64,000 nt of DNA from Marinomonas sp. CT5 (GCF_018336975.1 NZ_CP025572.1:3705112-3769111), one strand, 5' to 3'. Positions 15,227 through 25,095 are shown, counted from the stretch's first letter. Made by a program: numbers and translations. The notes: generated by a model not told the origin, from the letters alone.

Positions 15227-16438
15227 ATGAGCCGATCTGCTTTTTACAAAAATTTAGAGAGCCAGCTACAAACACTAAAAGAAGAAGGCCTCTATAAAAT
15301 AGAGCGCCCACTGATTACACCGCAAGCGAGCCAAATTACTACGGCGGATAAAACCCCTTTAATTAATCTTTGCGCGAATAATTACCTCGGACTGGCAAAC
15401 GACAGCCAAGTGGTCCAAACCGCCCATAGAGCATTAGATGAATACGGCTATGGAATGGCCTCCGTACGTTTTATTTGTGGCACACAAGATATACATACCC
15501 AATTAGAAAAAAGTCTGAGTGATTTCCTGCAAATGGAAGACACCATTTTGTATTCTTCATGCTTTGATGCTAACGGAGGCCTATTTGAAACGTTATTAAG
15601 TGAAAAAGATGCGATCATTAGTGATGCCTTAAATCACGCCAGTATCATCGATGGTATTCGACTGTGTAAAGCAAAGCGTTATCGTTACGCTAATAACGAC
15701 ATGAACGAACTAGAAGCCCAACTTCAACAGGCTGACAAAGACGGTGCTAAAACCAAGCTGGTTGTCACTGACGGCGTATTTTCCATGGACGGCATCATCG
15801 CTGACCTTAAAGCAATTTGTGACCTTGCAGATAAATACGATGCATTAGTCATGGTGGATGATTCCCATGCGGTAGGTTTTTTAGGTGAGAACGGTCGTGG
15901 CAGTCATGAGTACTGTGGTGTATTAGGCCGCATAGACATCATCACAGGCACATTAGGCAAAGCCCTTGGCGGAGCATCAGGCGGCTACACAAGCGCCTCT
16001 AAAAGCATCGTAGATTGGTTACGCCAGCGCTCTAGACCTTATCTTTTCTCTAACTCATTAGCCCCTGTGATTACCGCCACGAGTTTACAAATTGTCGAAT
16101 TGCTTAAACAAGGCGATTCAGCCCGTACGCAACTAAAAGCCAACAGCCAATACTTTCGCTCTCAGATGAGCGCTTTAGGTTTCAATCTCATTCCTGGTGA
16201 CCACCCCATTATTCCGGTTATTTTAGGGGATGCAAAACTCGCACAAGAAATGGCAAATGCGCTGTATAAAGAAGGGATCTTTGTGACAGGTTTCGCCTAC
16301 CCTGTGGTGCCAATGGGAAAAGCCAGAATCCGTACACAAATGTCAGCGGCACTCACATCAGAGCAACTTGACCGTGCCATAGCCGCCTTCGCTAAGGTAG
16401 GCCGTGAGATGGGGATTATTGAGGGATATAAGCAATGA
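15227..16438 (+). CDS. kbl: 2-amino-3-ketobutyrate CoA ligase (glycine C-acetyltransferase)
   Basis: 403 residues, near E. coli Kbl (398). Alpha-oxoamine synthase signatures are present: '[13 protein letters not shown]', '[19 protein letters not shown]', '[15 protein letters not shown]' and the PLP-lysine site '[15 protein letters not shown]' (around residue 250). It converts 2-amino-3-oxobutyrate plus CoA to glycine plus acetyl-CoA, the second step of threonine catabolism, in the cytoplasm. AGAGGA lies seven bases before the start. The last four bases overlap the tdh start (ATGA), which ties the two steps together by translational coupling so the unstable intermediate is handed on. Confidence 0.97.
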   Translation: MSRSAFYKNLESQLQTLKEEGLYKIERPLITPQASQITTADKTPLINLCANNYLGLANDSQVVQTAHRALDEYGYGMASVRFICGTQDIHTQLEKSLSDFLQMEDTILYSSCFDANGGLFETLLSEKDAIISDALNHASIIDGIRLCKAKRYRYANNDMNELEAQLQQADKDGAKTKLVVTDGVFSMDGIIADLKAICDLADKYDALVMVDDSHAVGFLGENGRGSHEYCGVLGRIDIITGTLGKALGGASGGYTSASKSIVDWLRQRSRPYLFSNSLAPVITATSLQIVELLKQGDSARTQLKANSQYFRSQMSALGFNLIPGDHPIIPVILGDAKLAQEMANALYKEGIFVTGFAYPVVPMGKARIRTQMSAALTSEQLDRAIAAFAKVGREMGIIEGYKQ

Positions 16439-17460
16439 AAACACTTGCGAAGACGCACGCCGAAAAAGGCATCTGGATGACAGACGTGCCACAACCTGAA
16501 TGTGGTCACAACGATGTTGTCATCAAAATCAACAAAACCGCCATCTGCGGCACAGACATGCATATTTATCAATGGGATGAATGGGCACAAAATACCATTC
16601 CTGTGCCAATGACAGTCGGCCATGAATTTGTTGGCGTCATTACCGAAGTGGGACCGGAAGTATCTGGTTTCAACATCGGAGACCGCGTTTCTGGTGAAGG
16701 CCATATTACCTGTGGTCATTGCCGTAATTGTCGTGCGGGGCGTCGTCATCTATGTCGCAAAACTCTAGGGGTTGGCGTCAACCGTAGTGGTGCATTCGCC
16801 GAATACCTAGTTATTCCGGCCAGTAACGCATTCAAGATACCCAATAACATTAGTGATGAGTTAGCCGCCATATTCGATCCATTTGGTAACGCAACTCATA
16901 CCGCTCTATCATTCGATTTAATCGGTGAAGACGTTTTAATCACTGGCGCAGGACCAATTGGCGCAATGGCCGCCGCAATTGCTAAGCACGTAGGGGCTCG
17001 AAATGTGGTGATTACCGATGTAAATGACTTTCGCCTAGATCTGGCGAAAAAAATGGGCGCGACCCGCACAGTGAACGTTAGCCAAGAATCTCTTAAAGAT
17101 ATAATGAACGAGTTAGACATGCACGAAGGATTCGATGTGGGGCTGGAAATGTCAGGTAATGATATCGCCTTCCAATCCATGCTGGAATGTATGAACCACG
17201 GTGGCAAAATTGCCATGCTTGGCATTCCGGGAAAAGAGACAGCAATCGACTGGAATCAAGTTATCTTTAAAGGACTTATTATTAAAGGGATATACGGACG
17301 AGAAATGTACGAAACTTGGTACAAAATGGTCGCCATGTTGCAATCTGGCTTAGACATTAGCCCGATCATTACCCATCGCTTTCATATTGACAACTTTCAA
17401 CAAGGTTTTGACACTATGGCATCAGGCAAGTCTGGGAAAGTCATTCTAGATTGGAATTAA
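16435..17460 (+). CDS. tdh: L-threonine 3-dehydrogenase
   Basis: 341 residues, the exact E. coli Tdh length. Medium-chain zinc dehydrogenase features: catalytic-zinc region '[17 protein letters not shown]' (Cys about 38), 'VGHEFVG', structural-zinc cysteines in '[15 protein letters not shown]' (about 93-107) and Rossmann '[15 protein letters not shown]' (about 172-186). It oxidises threonine with NAD+ to 2-amino-3-oxobutyrate for Kbl. It is the second gene of the kbl-tdh operon, which is the usual order. Confidence 0.97.
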   Translation: MKTLAKTHAEKGIWMTDVPQPECGHNDVVIKINKTAICGTDMHIYQWDEWAQNTIPVPMTVGHEFVGVITEVGPEVSGFNIGDRVSGEGHITCGHCRNCRAGRRHLCRKTLGVGVNRSGAFAEYLVIPASNAFKIPNNISDELAAIFDPFGNATHTALSFDLIGEDVLITGAGPIGAMAAAIAKHVGARNVVITDVNDFRLDLAKKMGATRTVNVSQESLKDIMNELDMHEGFDVGLEMSGNDIAFQSMLECMNHGGKIAMLGIPGKETAIDWNQVIFKGLIIKGIYGREMYETWYKMVAMLQSGLDISPIITHRFHIDNFQQGFDTMASGKSGKVILDWN

Positions 17461-17474
17461 ATCCATCTAGGTTA

Positions 17475-17520
17475 TTGCGTCTAGAGGGTGATCGCGTTAG
17501 CGTAATTCTTTTAGACGCAA
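17475..17520 (+). other. Structured spacer between tdh and nudC
   Basis: TTGCGTCTA (17475-17483) and TAGACGCAA (17512-17520) are perfect 9-bp inverted repeats enclosing 28 bases, which include a second small pairing, CGC-GTTA-GCG. There is no T run, so it is not a classical terminator. It may be an mRNA structure between co-directional genes or a protein site. Confidence 0.4.
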
Positions 17521-17533
17521 GCCGAGTAATTAC

Positions 17534-18343
17534 ATGTTAGAAATAGGTACTCATACACATCCACTCCCACATCAAGATGCGCTCTATATATTGCTCCATC
17601 GCAACCAAGTATTGGTAGAATCACCAGACAATACCTTTCTTATTCCTTTTACGCATTTTCAACCTAACTCAAACATGAATGCAGTCTATTGCGGACAGTG
17701 GCATGGACAAGATATCTTTGTGTGTCGTTTTGAATCTATCCCAAAGGGCTTCACAGAAATAGGCCTGAGAGAACTGCTGTTCCTACAAGATCAAGATCAT
17801 TATATTTTGTTAAGTCGAGCCCATCAGCTATCAACATGGGATAGAGACCACCAATTTTGTGGTCGCTGCGGCACCGCGATGAACAACAAGCATGCCACCG
17901 AACACACAAAAATCTGCCCTTCTTGTAACCTACGCCATTACCCAAGAATCTCTCCTTGCATCATTGTATCCATCCGCAAAGACAATCAAATTTTACTGGC
18001 CCGAGGCCCCCAAGCCCCTAAAGACAGATTCAGTAATATTGCAGGATTCGTTGAAGCAGGAGAAACCTTAGAACAAGCGGTTGCACGTGAGGTACGTGAA
18101 GAGGTCGGCATAGAAGTAAACAACATACGCTATGTCAGCAGCCAGCCATGGTCTTTTCCCCACCAACTCATGACGGGCTTTTTTGCCGATTACGAAAGTG
18201 GTGAACTATCTCCCGCACCAGGCGAGATAGAAGAAGCGTATTGGTATCCAATTGATAACCTTCCCAACATACCAAACAATGCCACCATATCAGGCCAATT
18301 GATAATTCAGCATATTGAACACATAAAAAGCCAAAGCTCTTAA
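17534..18343 (+). CDS. nudC: NAD(+) diphosphatase / NAD-capped RNA decapping enzyme NudC
   Basis: 269 residues (E. coli NudC 257). An N-terminal domain (about 1-105) precedes a four-Cys zinc ribbon 'FCGRCGTAM...ICPSC' (about 113-135). The Nudix box is 'GFVEAGETLEQAVAREVREE' followed by VGIE (about 175-198), and the NudC signature 'SQPWSFPHQLM' comes after it. It hydrolyses NAD(H) to NMN and AMP and removes NAD caps from RNA 5' ends. It lies 73 bases downstream of tdh and is followed by a hairpin terminator candidate. Confidence 0.95.
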   Translation: MLEIGTHTHPLPHQDALYILLHRNQVLVESPDNTFLIPFTHFQPNSNMNAVYCGQWHGQDIFVCRFESIPKGFTEIGLRELLFLQDQDHYILLSRAHQLSTWDRDHQFCGRCGTAMNNKHATEHTKICPSCNLRHYPRISPCIIVSIRKDNQILLARGPQAPKDRFSNIAGFVEAGETLEQAVAREVREEVGIEVNNIRYVSSQPWSFPHQLMTGFFADYESGELSPAPGEIEEAYWYPIDNLPNIPNNATISGQLIIQHIEHIKSQSS

Positions 18344-18355
18344 ATTAAGTAGCGA

Positions 18356-18398
18356 CAAATAGCAGTAAGTACAAACTCACTGCTATTTGCCATTTTCT
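18356..18398 (+). terminator. Probable terminator after nudC
   Basis: An 11-bp perfect stem CAAATAGCAGT / ACTGCTATTTG with a 12-base loop, followed by CCATTTTCTTG. The T run is weak, so termination may be partial. It starts 13 bases after the nudC stop. Confidence 0.6.
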
Positions 18399-18453
18399 TG
18401 TCATATTCAGTCGTTAGAGTGTATGCACTTTTTATCACTCTGGAGACTCCTTC

Positions 18454-20136
18454 ATGCGTTTGCCCATTGCATTACCACTATGTGCCACTGTTGCTTTACT
18501 TGGCGGCTGCACAACAACCAATAGCGAAACAAGCTCAGCCACCTCGTCTATCGAGCTTAGCTTTTTAGGACGCTATGAATCTGGCGTCTTTGACGGTAGC
18601 GCAGCTGAAATCGTGGCCTATGATGCAAGCACACATGAAACTTTTGTGGTCAATGCGGACTCTGGCAAAATAGATGTTCTATCTATGACAGACCCGACCG
18701 CACCGAGCAAAATCAAAACACTGGATGTCAGTAAAGATGTTGCTGGATTGATGGGCATTAAACTAGGCGCGGCAAACAGCGTGAGCGTCCATAACGGCAT
18801 CATGGCCGTTGCTATTGAAGCCAAGCCAAAACAAAATATGGGCTACATCGCTTTCTACACAATTAAAGATCATACCTTTATCACGGCCGTAGAAGTTGGC
18901 GCATTACCTGACATGGTCACCTTCACTCACGATGGCAAACAAGTCATTGTCGCCAACGAGGGCGAGCCCAACGATGAATACACCATCGACCCAGAAGGCA
19001 GCGTGAGTATCATCCGCATCCCGAATGACATCAGCATGCTCAGTCAAAAAGACGTTACCCAAGTGTCTTTCCGTGATTTCAACAAGGGTGGTTCTAGAGC
19101 ATCTGAACTCCCAGCTGGACTACGCATCTTTGGCCCAAATGCCAGTGTTGCACAGGACTTAGAGCCTGAATACATCACAGTATCCAAAGACAATCGCTTT
19201 GCCTTCGTATCATTGCAAGAAAACAACGGCATTGCCAAAATCGACCTGACGAAGAAGAACGTCGATACCATTTGGGCATTGGGCGTTAAAGATTACAACA
19301 AAGTCGGCAATGAGCTAGATGTCAGTGATAAAGACAAAACCATCCAATTACAAAACTGGCCTGTTTTAGGCATGTACATGCCAGACAGCATCGCTTCCTA
19401 CAGCGTCTCAGATAAAACCTATATAGTCACCGCCAATGAAGGCGACTCAAGAGACTATAAAGGCTTCAGTGAAGAATATCGTGTCAAAGACCTTGCGGAT
19501 CACAACAGCCGTCTGGCTCTCACCAGCCAACTCAAACACAGCATAGAAGGTAAATTGGAAGACGCCACAAATCTAGGTCGCATGAAAATCACCAGCACCC
19601 TAGGCGCAAAAGACTGTGAACGAGTAAAAGGCGTTCCCACTAACTGTACCTTTACCGAATTATACGGCTATGGCGCTCGCTCTTTTTCAATCTGGAACGG
19701 TGAAACAGGCGAACAAGTTTTCGATAGTGGTAGCGACTTCGAACGTATAACCGCTGCGCAATTGGGTGAAAACGGTTTTAATGCCTCAAATGACTCAAAC
19801 AAAACAGATAATCGCAGTGATGATAAAGGCCCAGAACCTGAAGCACTCACCCTCGGTCAAATTGATGGCCGCACCTATGCTTTTATTGGCTTAGAGCGCG
19901 TTGGTGGCATCATGGTTTACGACATCACAACACCGACCCAAAGCAAATTTGTACAATATTTAACCAGCCGTAATTTCAAAGCAAAAGCCGATACGTCTGC
20001 TGCTGGCGACCTTGGACCAGAAGGCATGAGCTTTGTATCAAAAGAAGACAGCCCAACTGGGCAAGCGCTACTCATTGTAGGCAATGAGGTCAGTGGCACC
20101 ACCTCGGTTTACGGTATTTCCCCACGCAACGAATGA
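18454..20136 (+). CDS. Choice-of-anchor-I family beta-propeller lipoprotein
   Basis: 560 residues. A lipoprotein signal peptide ends 'ATVALLGGCTTTN' (lipobox LGGC, Cys 19). The body is a repeated WD/phytase-like propeller: 'AAEIVAYDASTHETFVVNADSGKIDVL', 'LPDMVTFTHDGKQVIVANEGEP', 'EPEYITVSKDNRFAFVSLQENNGIAKID' and near the end 'GPEPEALTLGQIDGRTYAFIGLERVGG' and 'LLIVGNEVSGTTSVY'. These match the choice-of-anchor I / alkaline-phosphatase-like secreted proteins found in marine bacteria. The substrate is unknown and phosphatase or phytase-like activity is only suggested by distant family members. It is a single gene with its own terminator. Confidence 0.82.
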   Translation: MRLPIALPLCATVALLGGCTTTNSETSSATSSIELSFLGRYESGVFDGSAAEIVAYDASTHETFVVNADSGKIDVLSMTDPTAPSKIKTLDVSKDVAGLMGIKLGAANSVSVHNGIMAVAIEAKPKQNMGYIAFYTIKDHTFITAVEVGALPDMVTFTHDGKQVIVANEGEPNDEYTIDPEGSVSIIRIPNDISMLSQKDVTQVSFRDFNKGGSRASELPAGLRIFGPNASVAQDLEPEYITVSKDNRFAFVSLQENNGIAKIDLTKKNVDTIWALGVKDYNKVGNELDVSDKDKTIQLQNWPVLGMYMPDSIASYSVSDKTYIVTANEGDSRDYKGFSEEYRVKDLADHNSRLALTSQLKHSIEGKLEDATNLGRMKITSTLGAKDCERVKGVPTNCTFTELYGYGARSFSIWNGETGEQVFDSGSDFERITAAQLGENGFNASNDSNKTDNRSDDKGPEPEALTLGQIDGRTYAFIGLERVGGIMVYDITTPTQSKFVQYLTSRNFKAKADTSAAGDLGPEGMSFVSKEDSPTGQALLIVGNEVSGTTSVYGISPRNE

Positions 20137-20154
20137 TCTTACCAAGAGCAAATT

Positions 20155-20180
20155 AGCCCCCAAATTTGGGGGCTTTTTTA
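20155..20180 (+). terminator. Rho-independent terminator of the propeller lipoprotein gene
   Basis: AGCCCCCAAATTTGGGGGCT is a perfect GC-rich stem (AGCCCCC/GGGGGCT) with AT-rich interior, followed by six T. It lies 18 bases after the stop codon. Confidence 0.93.
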
Positions 20181-20268
20181 TGCCTTTTTTCTAGGAAATT
20201 ACGCTGGGGTTTCCCTATCACTTTCTCTATACTAGCCGCCCCCTTTAACACTGTTTAATGAGAGTGAT

Positions 20269-21180
20269 GTGGAAGATTTACTGCATTCAATACAACAAAA
20301 AGTACAACCATTAATCGGATTAGGTAAAGTCGCAGACTACATACCGGCATTGGCCAATGTCGACCCAAACCAATTTGGTATCGCTGTCTACAGTAACGAT
20401 GGCCAGCTTTACCATGCGGGACACGCCAATACCGACTTCTCTATCCAGAGTATTTCTAAAGTCTTTAGCTTAACCCTTGCCATCAAACACTATGGCGAAG
20501 ACATGTGGAAGCGGGTTGGACGTGAACCGTCAGGTAACCCGTTTAACTCGCTAGTACAGCTAGAATACGAAGCAGGCGTACCTAGAAACCCCTTCATCAA
20601 TGCCGGCGCTTTGGTAATAAGCGACATGAATCAGTCACGCTTTGCTTCACCGCATTACGCCATGAGAGAGTTTATCCGCCGTTTAGCCGGTAACGATCAC
20701 CTAAGCTCAGACAAAGTGGTTGCTGACTCAGAATACGAGTTTCGCGCGCGTAACGCTTCCATGGCCTATTTAATGAAAGCCTTTGGCAATTTTGAAAATG
20801 ACGTTGAAGCCGTATTGCATAGCTACTTTGATAATTGCGCCATGCGAATGAGCTGTGTCGACTTAGCCAAAGCCTTTAGTTTCTTAGCTAACAAGGGCTA
20901 TTCAAAGATTAGTGACGAGCAAGTACTGACCGCCAGAGAAACCACTCAAGTAAATGGTCTACTCGCCACCAGTGGCTTATACGATGAAGCTGGCAACTTT
21001 GCATTTCGTGTTGGACTGCCTGGAAAAAGTGGCGTGGGAGGTGGCATCATTGCCATTGTGCCTAACCGTTTTTCTGTATGTGTTTGGTCTCCAGAGCTGA
21101 ATAAATCCGGCAACTCTCTCGCTGGCATGGCGGCTCTTGAAGCCCTATCGGAAAGCATCGGTTGGTCAGTGTTTGGTTAA
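20269..21180 (+). CDS. glsA: Glutaminase (GlsA family)
   Basis: 303 residues (E. coli YneH/YbaS 308-310), starting at GTG 20269 with a GAGAG ribosome site. The beta-lactamase-like fold shows the catalytic Ser-x-x-Lys in '[15 protein letters not shown]' (about 63-77), '[12 protein letters not shown]', '[12 protein letters not shown]', a Tyr-Lys-Ser type motif region around '[14 protein letters not shown]', and '[20 protein letters not shown]'. It hydrolyses glutamine to glutamate and ammonia in the cytoplasm, contributing to nitrogen flow and acid resistance. It is a single gene with a strong terminator, convergent with ppnN. Confidence 0.95.
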   Translation: MEDLLHSIQQKVQPLIGLGKVADYIPALANVDPNQFGIAVYSNDGQLYHAGHANTDFSIQSISKVFSLTLAIKHYGEDMWKRVGREPSGNPFNSLVQLEYEAGVPRNPFINAGALVISDMNQSRFASPHYAMREFIRRLAGNDHLSSDKVVADSEYEFRARNASMAYLMKAFGNFENDVEAVLHSYFDNCAMRMSCVDLAKAFSFLANKGYSKISDEQVLTARETTQVNGLLATSGLYDEAGNFAFRVGLPGKSGVGGGIIAIVPNRFSVCVWSPELNKSGNSLAGMAALEALSESIGWSVFG

Positions 21181-21201
21181 GCTTAACCGTTAGAAACAGA
21201 A

Positions 21202-21228
21202 AAGGGCTTCACGAGAAGCCCTTTTTTA
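21202..21228 (+). terminator. Rho-independent terminator of glsA
   Basis: Stem AAGGGCTTC / GAAGCCCTT with loop ACGA and a following run of six T, 22 bases after the glsA stop. Confidence 0.94.
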
Positions 21229-21232
21229 TTGA

Positions 21233-21274
21233 TGTTTTTAACAAAGTATTGGCAAGCGCAGTAGCCACCCAACT
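21233..21274. repeat. Direct repeat copy A (partial element)
   Basis: 42 bases matching 21361-21402 at 40 positions. It looks like the right-hand end of a second copy of the hairpin-like element that follows at 21277, the rest being absent. Confidence 0.85.
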
Positions 21275-21276
21275 CA

Positions 21277-21398
21277 GGATGGCGTTACGAGCAAAGCCTA
21301 GACGAGGCAAAAACAGACGAAAAAGCAGAGTTTATGGGTTATAAATGAGCATTTTGAGTCTGTTTTTAACAAAGTATTGGCGAGCGCAGTAGCCATCC
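21277..21398. repeat. 122-bp nested inverted-repeat element (MITE-like or structured RNA)
   Basis: The outer ends are GGATGGC (21277-21283) and GCCATCC (21392-21398). Inside, CAAAAACAGAC (from 21308) pairs with GTCTGTTTTT (from 21358), and the centre TTTAT-GGGTT-ATAAA makes a small hairpin, with partial pairing of the AAAAAGC and GCATTTT flanks. The whole segment could fold into one long imperfect hairpin. It contains no credible gene and sits between the convergent glsA and ppnN. It resembles short non-autonomous or structured intergenic repeats of marine gammaproteobacteria, which is a recollection and not a search. Confidence 0.6.
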
Positions 21399-21400
21399 AA

Positions 21401-22774
21401 CTAATCTGTGATGACCTTATAGCACGGCACATAAGCACTGCCCGGCAACTTCATCCGTTGCTGACGAACAAAGGCTTGTAACAAGGCATCCAGTTTGGCC
21501 AACAAGGCTTTGTCACCATGAATCTCAAATGGCCCAAATTCTTTGATATAAGCCACGCCTTGGGCTTTTACGTTACCAGCCACTATCGAAGAAAATGCAC
21601 GACGCAAATCCGCCGCCAACAAGTGTGTCTCTTGATTAAAGTGCAAGTTTAAACTGCGCACATTCTCGTGCGTTGGTTCAAACGGGTGCTGAAACTGCTC
21701 TGGAATATGCAGTTTCCAGTTGTAATAAAAGGCATCTTGGTGCGCCTTACGATATTGACGAACTTCCTCCATTCCGTGCTTCATCACACGAGCCACTTCG
21801 ACTTCATCATCAATAATGATGCGGTACTTATTCTGAGCTTCCGCCCCTAGAACCTCACCGATGAATGCGTGAATTTGCTCAAAATAATCGGCACTTTCTT
21901 TTGGGCCAGTAAACACTAATGGAAATGGCACATCGTTATTTTTAGGATGCAACAAGATACCCAAAATATACAAAATTTCTTCTGCCGTTCCGGCGCCACC
22001 GGGGAAGACAACAATGCCATGTCCAGCACGGACGAAGGCTTCAAGACGCTTCTCAATGTCCGGCATGATAACCAACTGATTCACAATCGGGTTTGGAGAT
22101 TCAGCGGCAATAATCCCAGGCTCGGTTAAACCTAAATAAATGCCATTTTTGATACGTTGTTTGGCGTGAGCTATCGCTGCCCCTTTCATTGGCCCTTTCA
22201 TTGCACCTGGTCCACAACCGGTACAAATATTCAGTTCACGCAAACCTAACTCATGGCCAACTCGTTTCGTGTAATCGTATTCATGACGAGCAATAGAATG
22301 GCCACCCCAGCATACAACCATGTCGGGATTCTGAATACGGCGGAACACATTAGCATTACGCAACAGTTCAAATACCACATTGGTTAACTTGTCTGAACTG
22401 GCGTTTTCCAATCCTCGTGCAAGAATATATTCATGCTGAGTAAAAATAATATCTCGCAACACACTAAACAGCATTTCACGAACACTGCTGATCATTTTGC
22501 CATCGACAAACGCACTGCCTGGCGCATTTTTCAGTTGCAGTTTTACGCCCCGTTCTTGCTGAATAATGCGAATCTCAAAATCTTTAAATTCTTCCACTGC
22601 CGCTTGTGGATCATCGGAATCACTGCCGCAGTTAAGAATCGCCAAGGCACAACGGTGAAATAGGTCATGGAGTGGGCCGGATTCTTCTGACAGACGTGAT
22701 ATCTCATCTTGAGACAACATTTCTAACGAACCTTTCGGTGCGACTAACGCATCAACGCGATCTTCGTACTGCAT
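21401..22774 (-). CDS. ppnN: Nucleotide 5'-monophosphate nucleosidase PpnN (YgdH)
   Basis: 457 residues (E. coli PpnN 454), aligning by eye along its length. The central LOG-like Rossmann domain carries 'VCWGGHSI', 'ELNICTGCGPGAMKGPMKGA', 'PDIEKRLEAFVRAGHGIVVFPGGAGTAEE' (PGG-x-GT-x-x-E active-site motif) and 'FTGPKESADYF'. The C-terminal segment ends 'MKLPGSAYVPCYKV'. It cleaves purine and pyrimidine monophosphates to base plus ribose 5-phosphate and is (p)ppGpp-responsive in E. coli. ATG 22774 is chosen over a more upstream frame extension because AAGGAGG precedes it at ideal spacing. It is a single leftward gene. Confidence 0.95.
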   Translation of the reverse strand: MQYEDRVDALVAPKGSLEMLSQDEISRLSEESGPLHDLFHRCALAILNCGSDSDDPQAAVEEFKDFEIRIIQQERGVKLQLKNAPGSAFVDGKMISSVREMLFSVLRDIIFTQHEYILARGLENASSDKLTNVVFELLRNANVFRRIQNPDMVVCWGGHSIARHEYDYTKRVGHELGLRELNICTGCGPGAMKGPMKGAAIAHAKQRIKNGIYLGLTEPGIIAAESPNPIVNQLVIMPDIEKRLEAFVRAGHGIVVFPGGAGTAEEILYILGILLHPKNNDVPFPLVFTGPKESADYFEQIHAFIGEVLGAEAQNKYRIIIDDEVEVARVMKHGMEEVRQYRKAHQDAFYYNWKLHIPEQFQHPFEPTHENVRSLNLHFNQETHLLAADLRRAFSSIVAGNVKAQGVAYIKEFGPFEIHGDKALLAKLDALLQAFVRQQRMKLPGSAYVPCYKVITD

Positions 22775-22918
22775 GATCGCCCTCCTTTTTGTCATTTTAT
22801 TTATGTTATTAAACTTTATTACTTTTAAATATAGTGGTCGCGCAATTGGCTTTTATCAAGCATTAACGAAAAACTTAACAAAAATACTCAGAATGAAATC
22901 AATTATTTAGCCAGCGCT

Positions 22919-24061
22919 TTAAGTGCCCCTCTTCTCCTGAACGCGATTTCTCAACCCTTGATAATAATGAGATTTCATTTCAATTAAACGACTATAAGTA
23001 CGGCGGAATTCAAACAACAAAGTACCATTCAGATACAAACTATCCAGCGGTACATCGGCGTTTAATAATAGAACCACCTGATGGTCGTAACATTCATCAA
23101 CCAAGCTAATAAAGCGTCGCACAGCATCATCATTGACACCCAACGACACAGCGCGCTCACCCGTTTGGCCTGAGCCAATCGCGCCGTCTTCTGTGCCACG
23201 AGCCTTGATATGTTCATAGGGTTCACTGCTCAGCTCTGGGATGCCAGAAAGCATGATCATAGGATAAATACGCGCCAGCTCAATGTAATCCAAAGAAGAT
23301 CTTGGGCCATCGCATAGGGCATAAAAATCAAACCAAGCCATGTTCTCTGCTGATGCTATCACCTCAATAGAACGACGGCACACTTGCAGCGGCTGCTGAT
23401 GAATATCGCCCTTCGCCAACTGTTTGAACAAGGCTGACATATCTTGTTCTTCGTTAACAAAATAAATGGGCGAGGATCCCGTGTGGCGTAATCTATGATC
23501 CTCTTCACCACTAAGATGAACCGCCTTTAAGTTGGCTTCTAATAAAGCAATGGCTGGGGCAAATCGTTCTTTTTGTAGTTGGTTCTGAAAAAGATCTTTA
23601 ATGGCGATGTTGGAAGTGGCCACCAGCACCACACCTTCTTCAAACAAGGCTTCAACCAAGCCACCTAGCAACATGGCGTCACCAATATCTGACACAAAAA
23701 ACTCATCAAAGCACAGCACTCGACACTCGGACGCCAAGCGTTTTGCAATGCCTTTTAATGGATTTTTCTGACCAAAAGCGAGGTTCAACTCTTTGTGTAA
23801 ACGCGCCATAAAGTGGTGAAAGTGCAGTCTAAGTGCCATTTTTTCAGGCAAACATTGGCAAAATAAATCCATCAAAAACGTCTTACCACGCCCCACATCG
23901 CCCCAAAGATAAACGCCTTTTAATGGCTCGGTACTGGCAGACGAATTCATGACAAGAGATTGATACACTCGCTCTAACTCTTCCAGCGCAGGCTGTTGGC
24001 TAGCATCAAAACTGACTTCATTGTGTGCTAAACGAGTTTGATAAATGTGCAAAGGTGTCAT
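22919..24061 (-). CDS. zapE: Cell division AFG1-like ATPase ZapE
   Basis: 380 residues (E. coli ZapE 375). Walker A is 'YLWGDVGRGKTFLMDLF' (about 47-63), followed by 'HFHHFMARLHKELN', and Walker B is 'VLCFDEFFVSDIGDAMLL'. The sensor region is 'VLVATSNIAIKDLF', and 'LARIYPMIMLSGIPEL' and 'FISLVDECYDHQVVLLL' complete the family pattern. ZapE associates with FtsZ during late constriction and under oxygen limitation; homologues act with mitochondrial proteases. It lies 33 bases downstream of a LysR gene in the same direction, so the two could be co-transcribed, though no functional link is known. Confidence 0.95.
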   Translation of the reverse strand: MTPLHIYQTRLAHNEVSFDASQQPALEELERVYQSLVMNSSASTEPLKGVYLWGDVGRGKTFLMDLFCQCLPEKMALRLHFHHFMARLHKELNLAFGQKNPLKGIAKRLASECRVLCFDEFFVSDIGDAMLLGGLVEALFEEGVVLVATSNIAIKDLFQNQLQKERFAPAIALLEANLKAVHLSGEEDHRLRHTGSSPIYFVNEEQDMSALFKQLAKGDIHQQPLQVCRRSIEVIASAENMAWFDFYALCDGPRSSLDYIELARIYPMIMLSGIPELSSEPYEHIKARGTEDGAIGSGQTGERAVSLGVNDDAVRRFISLVDECYDHQVVLLLNADVPLDSLYLNGTLLFEFRRTYSRLIEMKSHYYQGLRNRVQEKRGT

Positions 24062-24094
24062 GGGATGACCTTAATTAAGTTGACGCAAGATGCC

Positions 24095-25000
24095 TTAAAG
24101 CGAATGATCCACCGAGTACTGATGAATGGCGAGTCTGATCAAGTCCAATACCGATTGAGACGTAAACTTGCGTGGCATAGTGATGGCATAAAAATTTTCA
24201 AACGCTTGAGGAATACTTTCGTAATCCTGTAGTAACTTCAATTGTATCTCGTCCTTTACCACCACTGGCGGTAAGACAGACAAATAGCCGCTGTCCCTTG
24301 CCAACAGACGCAGCATCGCCATGTCGTCGACTTCGGCTTTGATATCAGGCTGATACTGATGCGTGGCACAGAAAGACTCAAAGGACGATCGAATTTCTGT
24401 ATTGCGCCCAGGCACTACCCATTTTTTATCTTCATACCCCTGCGGAAAAGGCGTTGCTGGCTTTTCTCCATAGGGCCCAATAATGGCGACCGCCTGTCGC
24501 GCCACCAGTTGGTTTTGCCACGTGGTGTCATGACCTTCGCTTAAAATAGCACGGTTAGTCAGAGCCAAGTCCAGCTCATGATTAACCAGCCCATCCAGCA
24601 AATCGGCCATACCTCGTGAAGAAAGAGAAAAATCCACATGCTCACTTTTTAACAATGGTGCGATAAAACTCTCAATAAAGTTTCTCGATAAATTACTCTG
24701 CACACCAATGGTAATGTGTTGAACCTGTGTAGCACTGTCCTTCTGAATAAATTTTTCTAACTCTTCCCCCGTGTTAAAAATGTCTTGAGCATAAGCCAGT
24801 ACGCGGCGACCAATGTCCGTTAATACTAACTTACGTCCTTGTCGGATAAACAACACCAGATCCAAACTTTGTTCCAACTGTTTGATCTGTGCGGAAAGCG
24901 CAGATTGAGAAATATGCAGAGTTTCTGCGGCTTCCGTCAAACTCGGGCTCTTGGCCACTCGCCAAAAATAATACAAATGATGGTAATTCAATCGCGCCAT
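24095..25000 (-). CDS. LysR-type regulator divergent from dabBA
   Basis: 301 residues. The winged HTH at residues 3-62 ('NYHHLYYFWRVAKSPSLTEAAETLHISQSALSAQIKQLEQ') resembles NhaR-type members ('LYYFWRVAK'). The effector-binding domain runs from about 95 to 295 ('ITIGVQSNLSRNFIE', 'LARDSGYLSVLPPVVVKDEIQ'). It is transcribed away from dabB, with a 175-bp gap that holds a T-N11-A-like inverted repeat, so control of the bicarbonate-uptake operon is the natural inference. The same arrangement, a LysR beside dabAB, is known in other proteobacteria. The effector is unknown. Confidence 0.9.
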   Translation of the reverse strand: MARLNYHHLYYFWRVAKSPSLTEAAETLHISQSALSAQIKQLEQSLDLVLFIRQGRKLVLTDIGRRVLAYAQDIFNTGEELEKFIQKDSATQVQHITIGVQSNLSRNFIESFIAPLLKSEHVDFSLSSRGMADLLDGLVNHELDLALTNRAILSEGHDTTWQNQLVARQAVAIIGPYGEKPATPFPQGYEDKKWVVPGRNTEIRSSFESFCATHQYQPDIKAEVDDMAMLRLLARDSGYLSVLPPVVVKDEIQLKLLQDYESIPQAFENFYAITMPRKFTSQSVLDLIRLAIHQYSVDHSL

Positions 25001-25095
25001 GGATAGTCACTCTAACATTCACTGTGGTCGTTTAACGAAATGACAAGCAGTGTCACATCGAAATCGTAACACATACATAAAACAGAACGTTTGCA

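Noticed and set aside
21162..21344. 60-codon rightward frame after glsA
   Set aside because: It starts inside glsA and runs through its terminator and the inverted-repeat element; there is no ribosome site or coding character.
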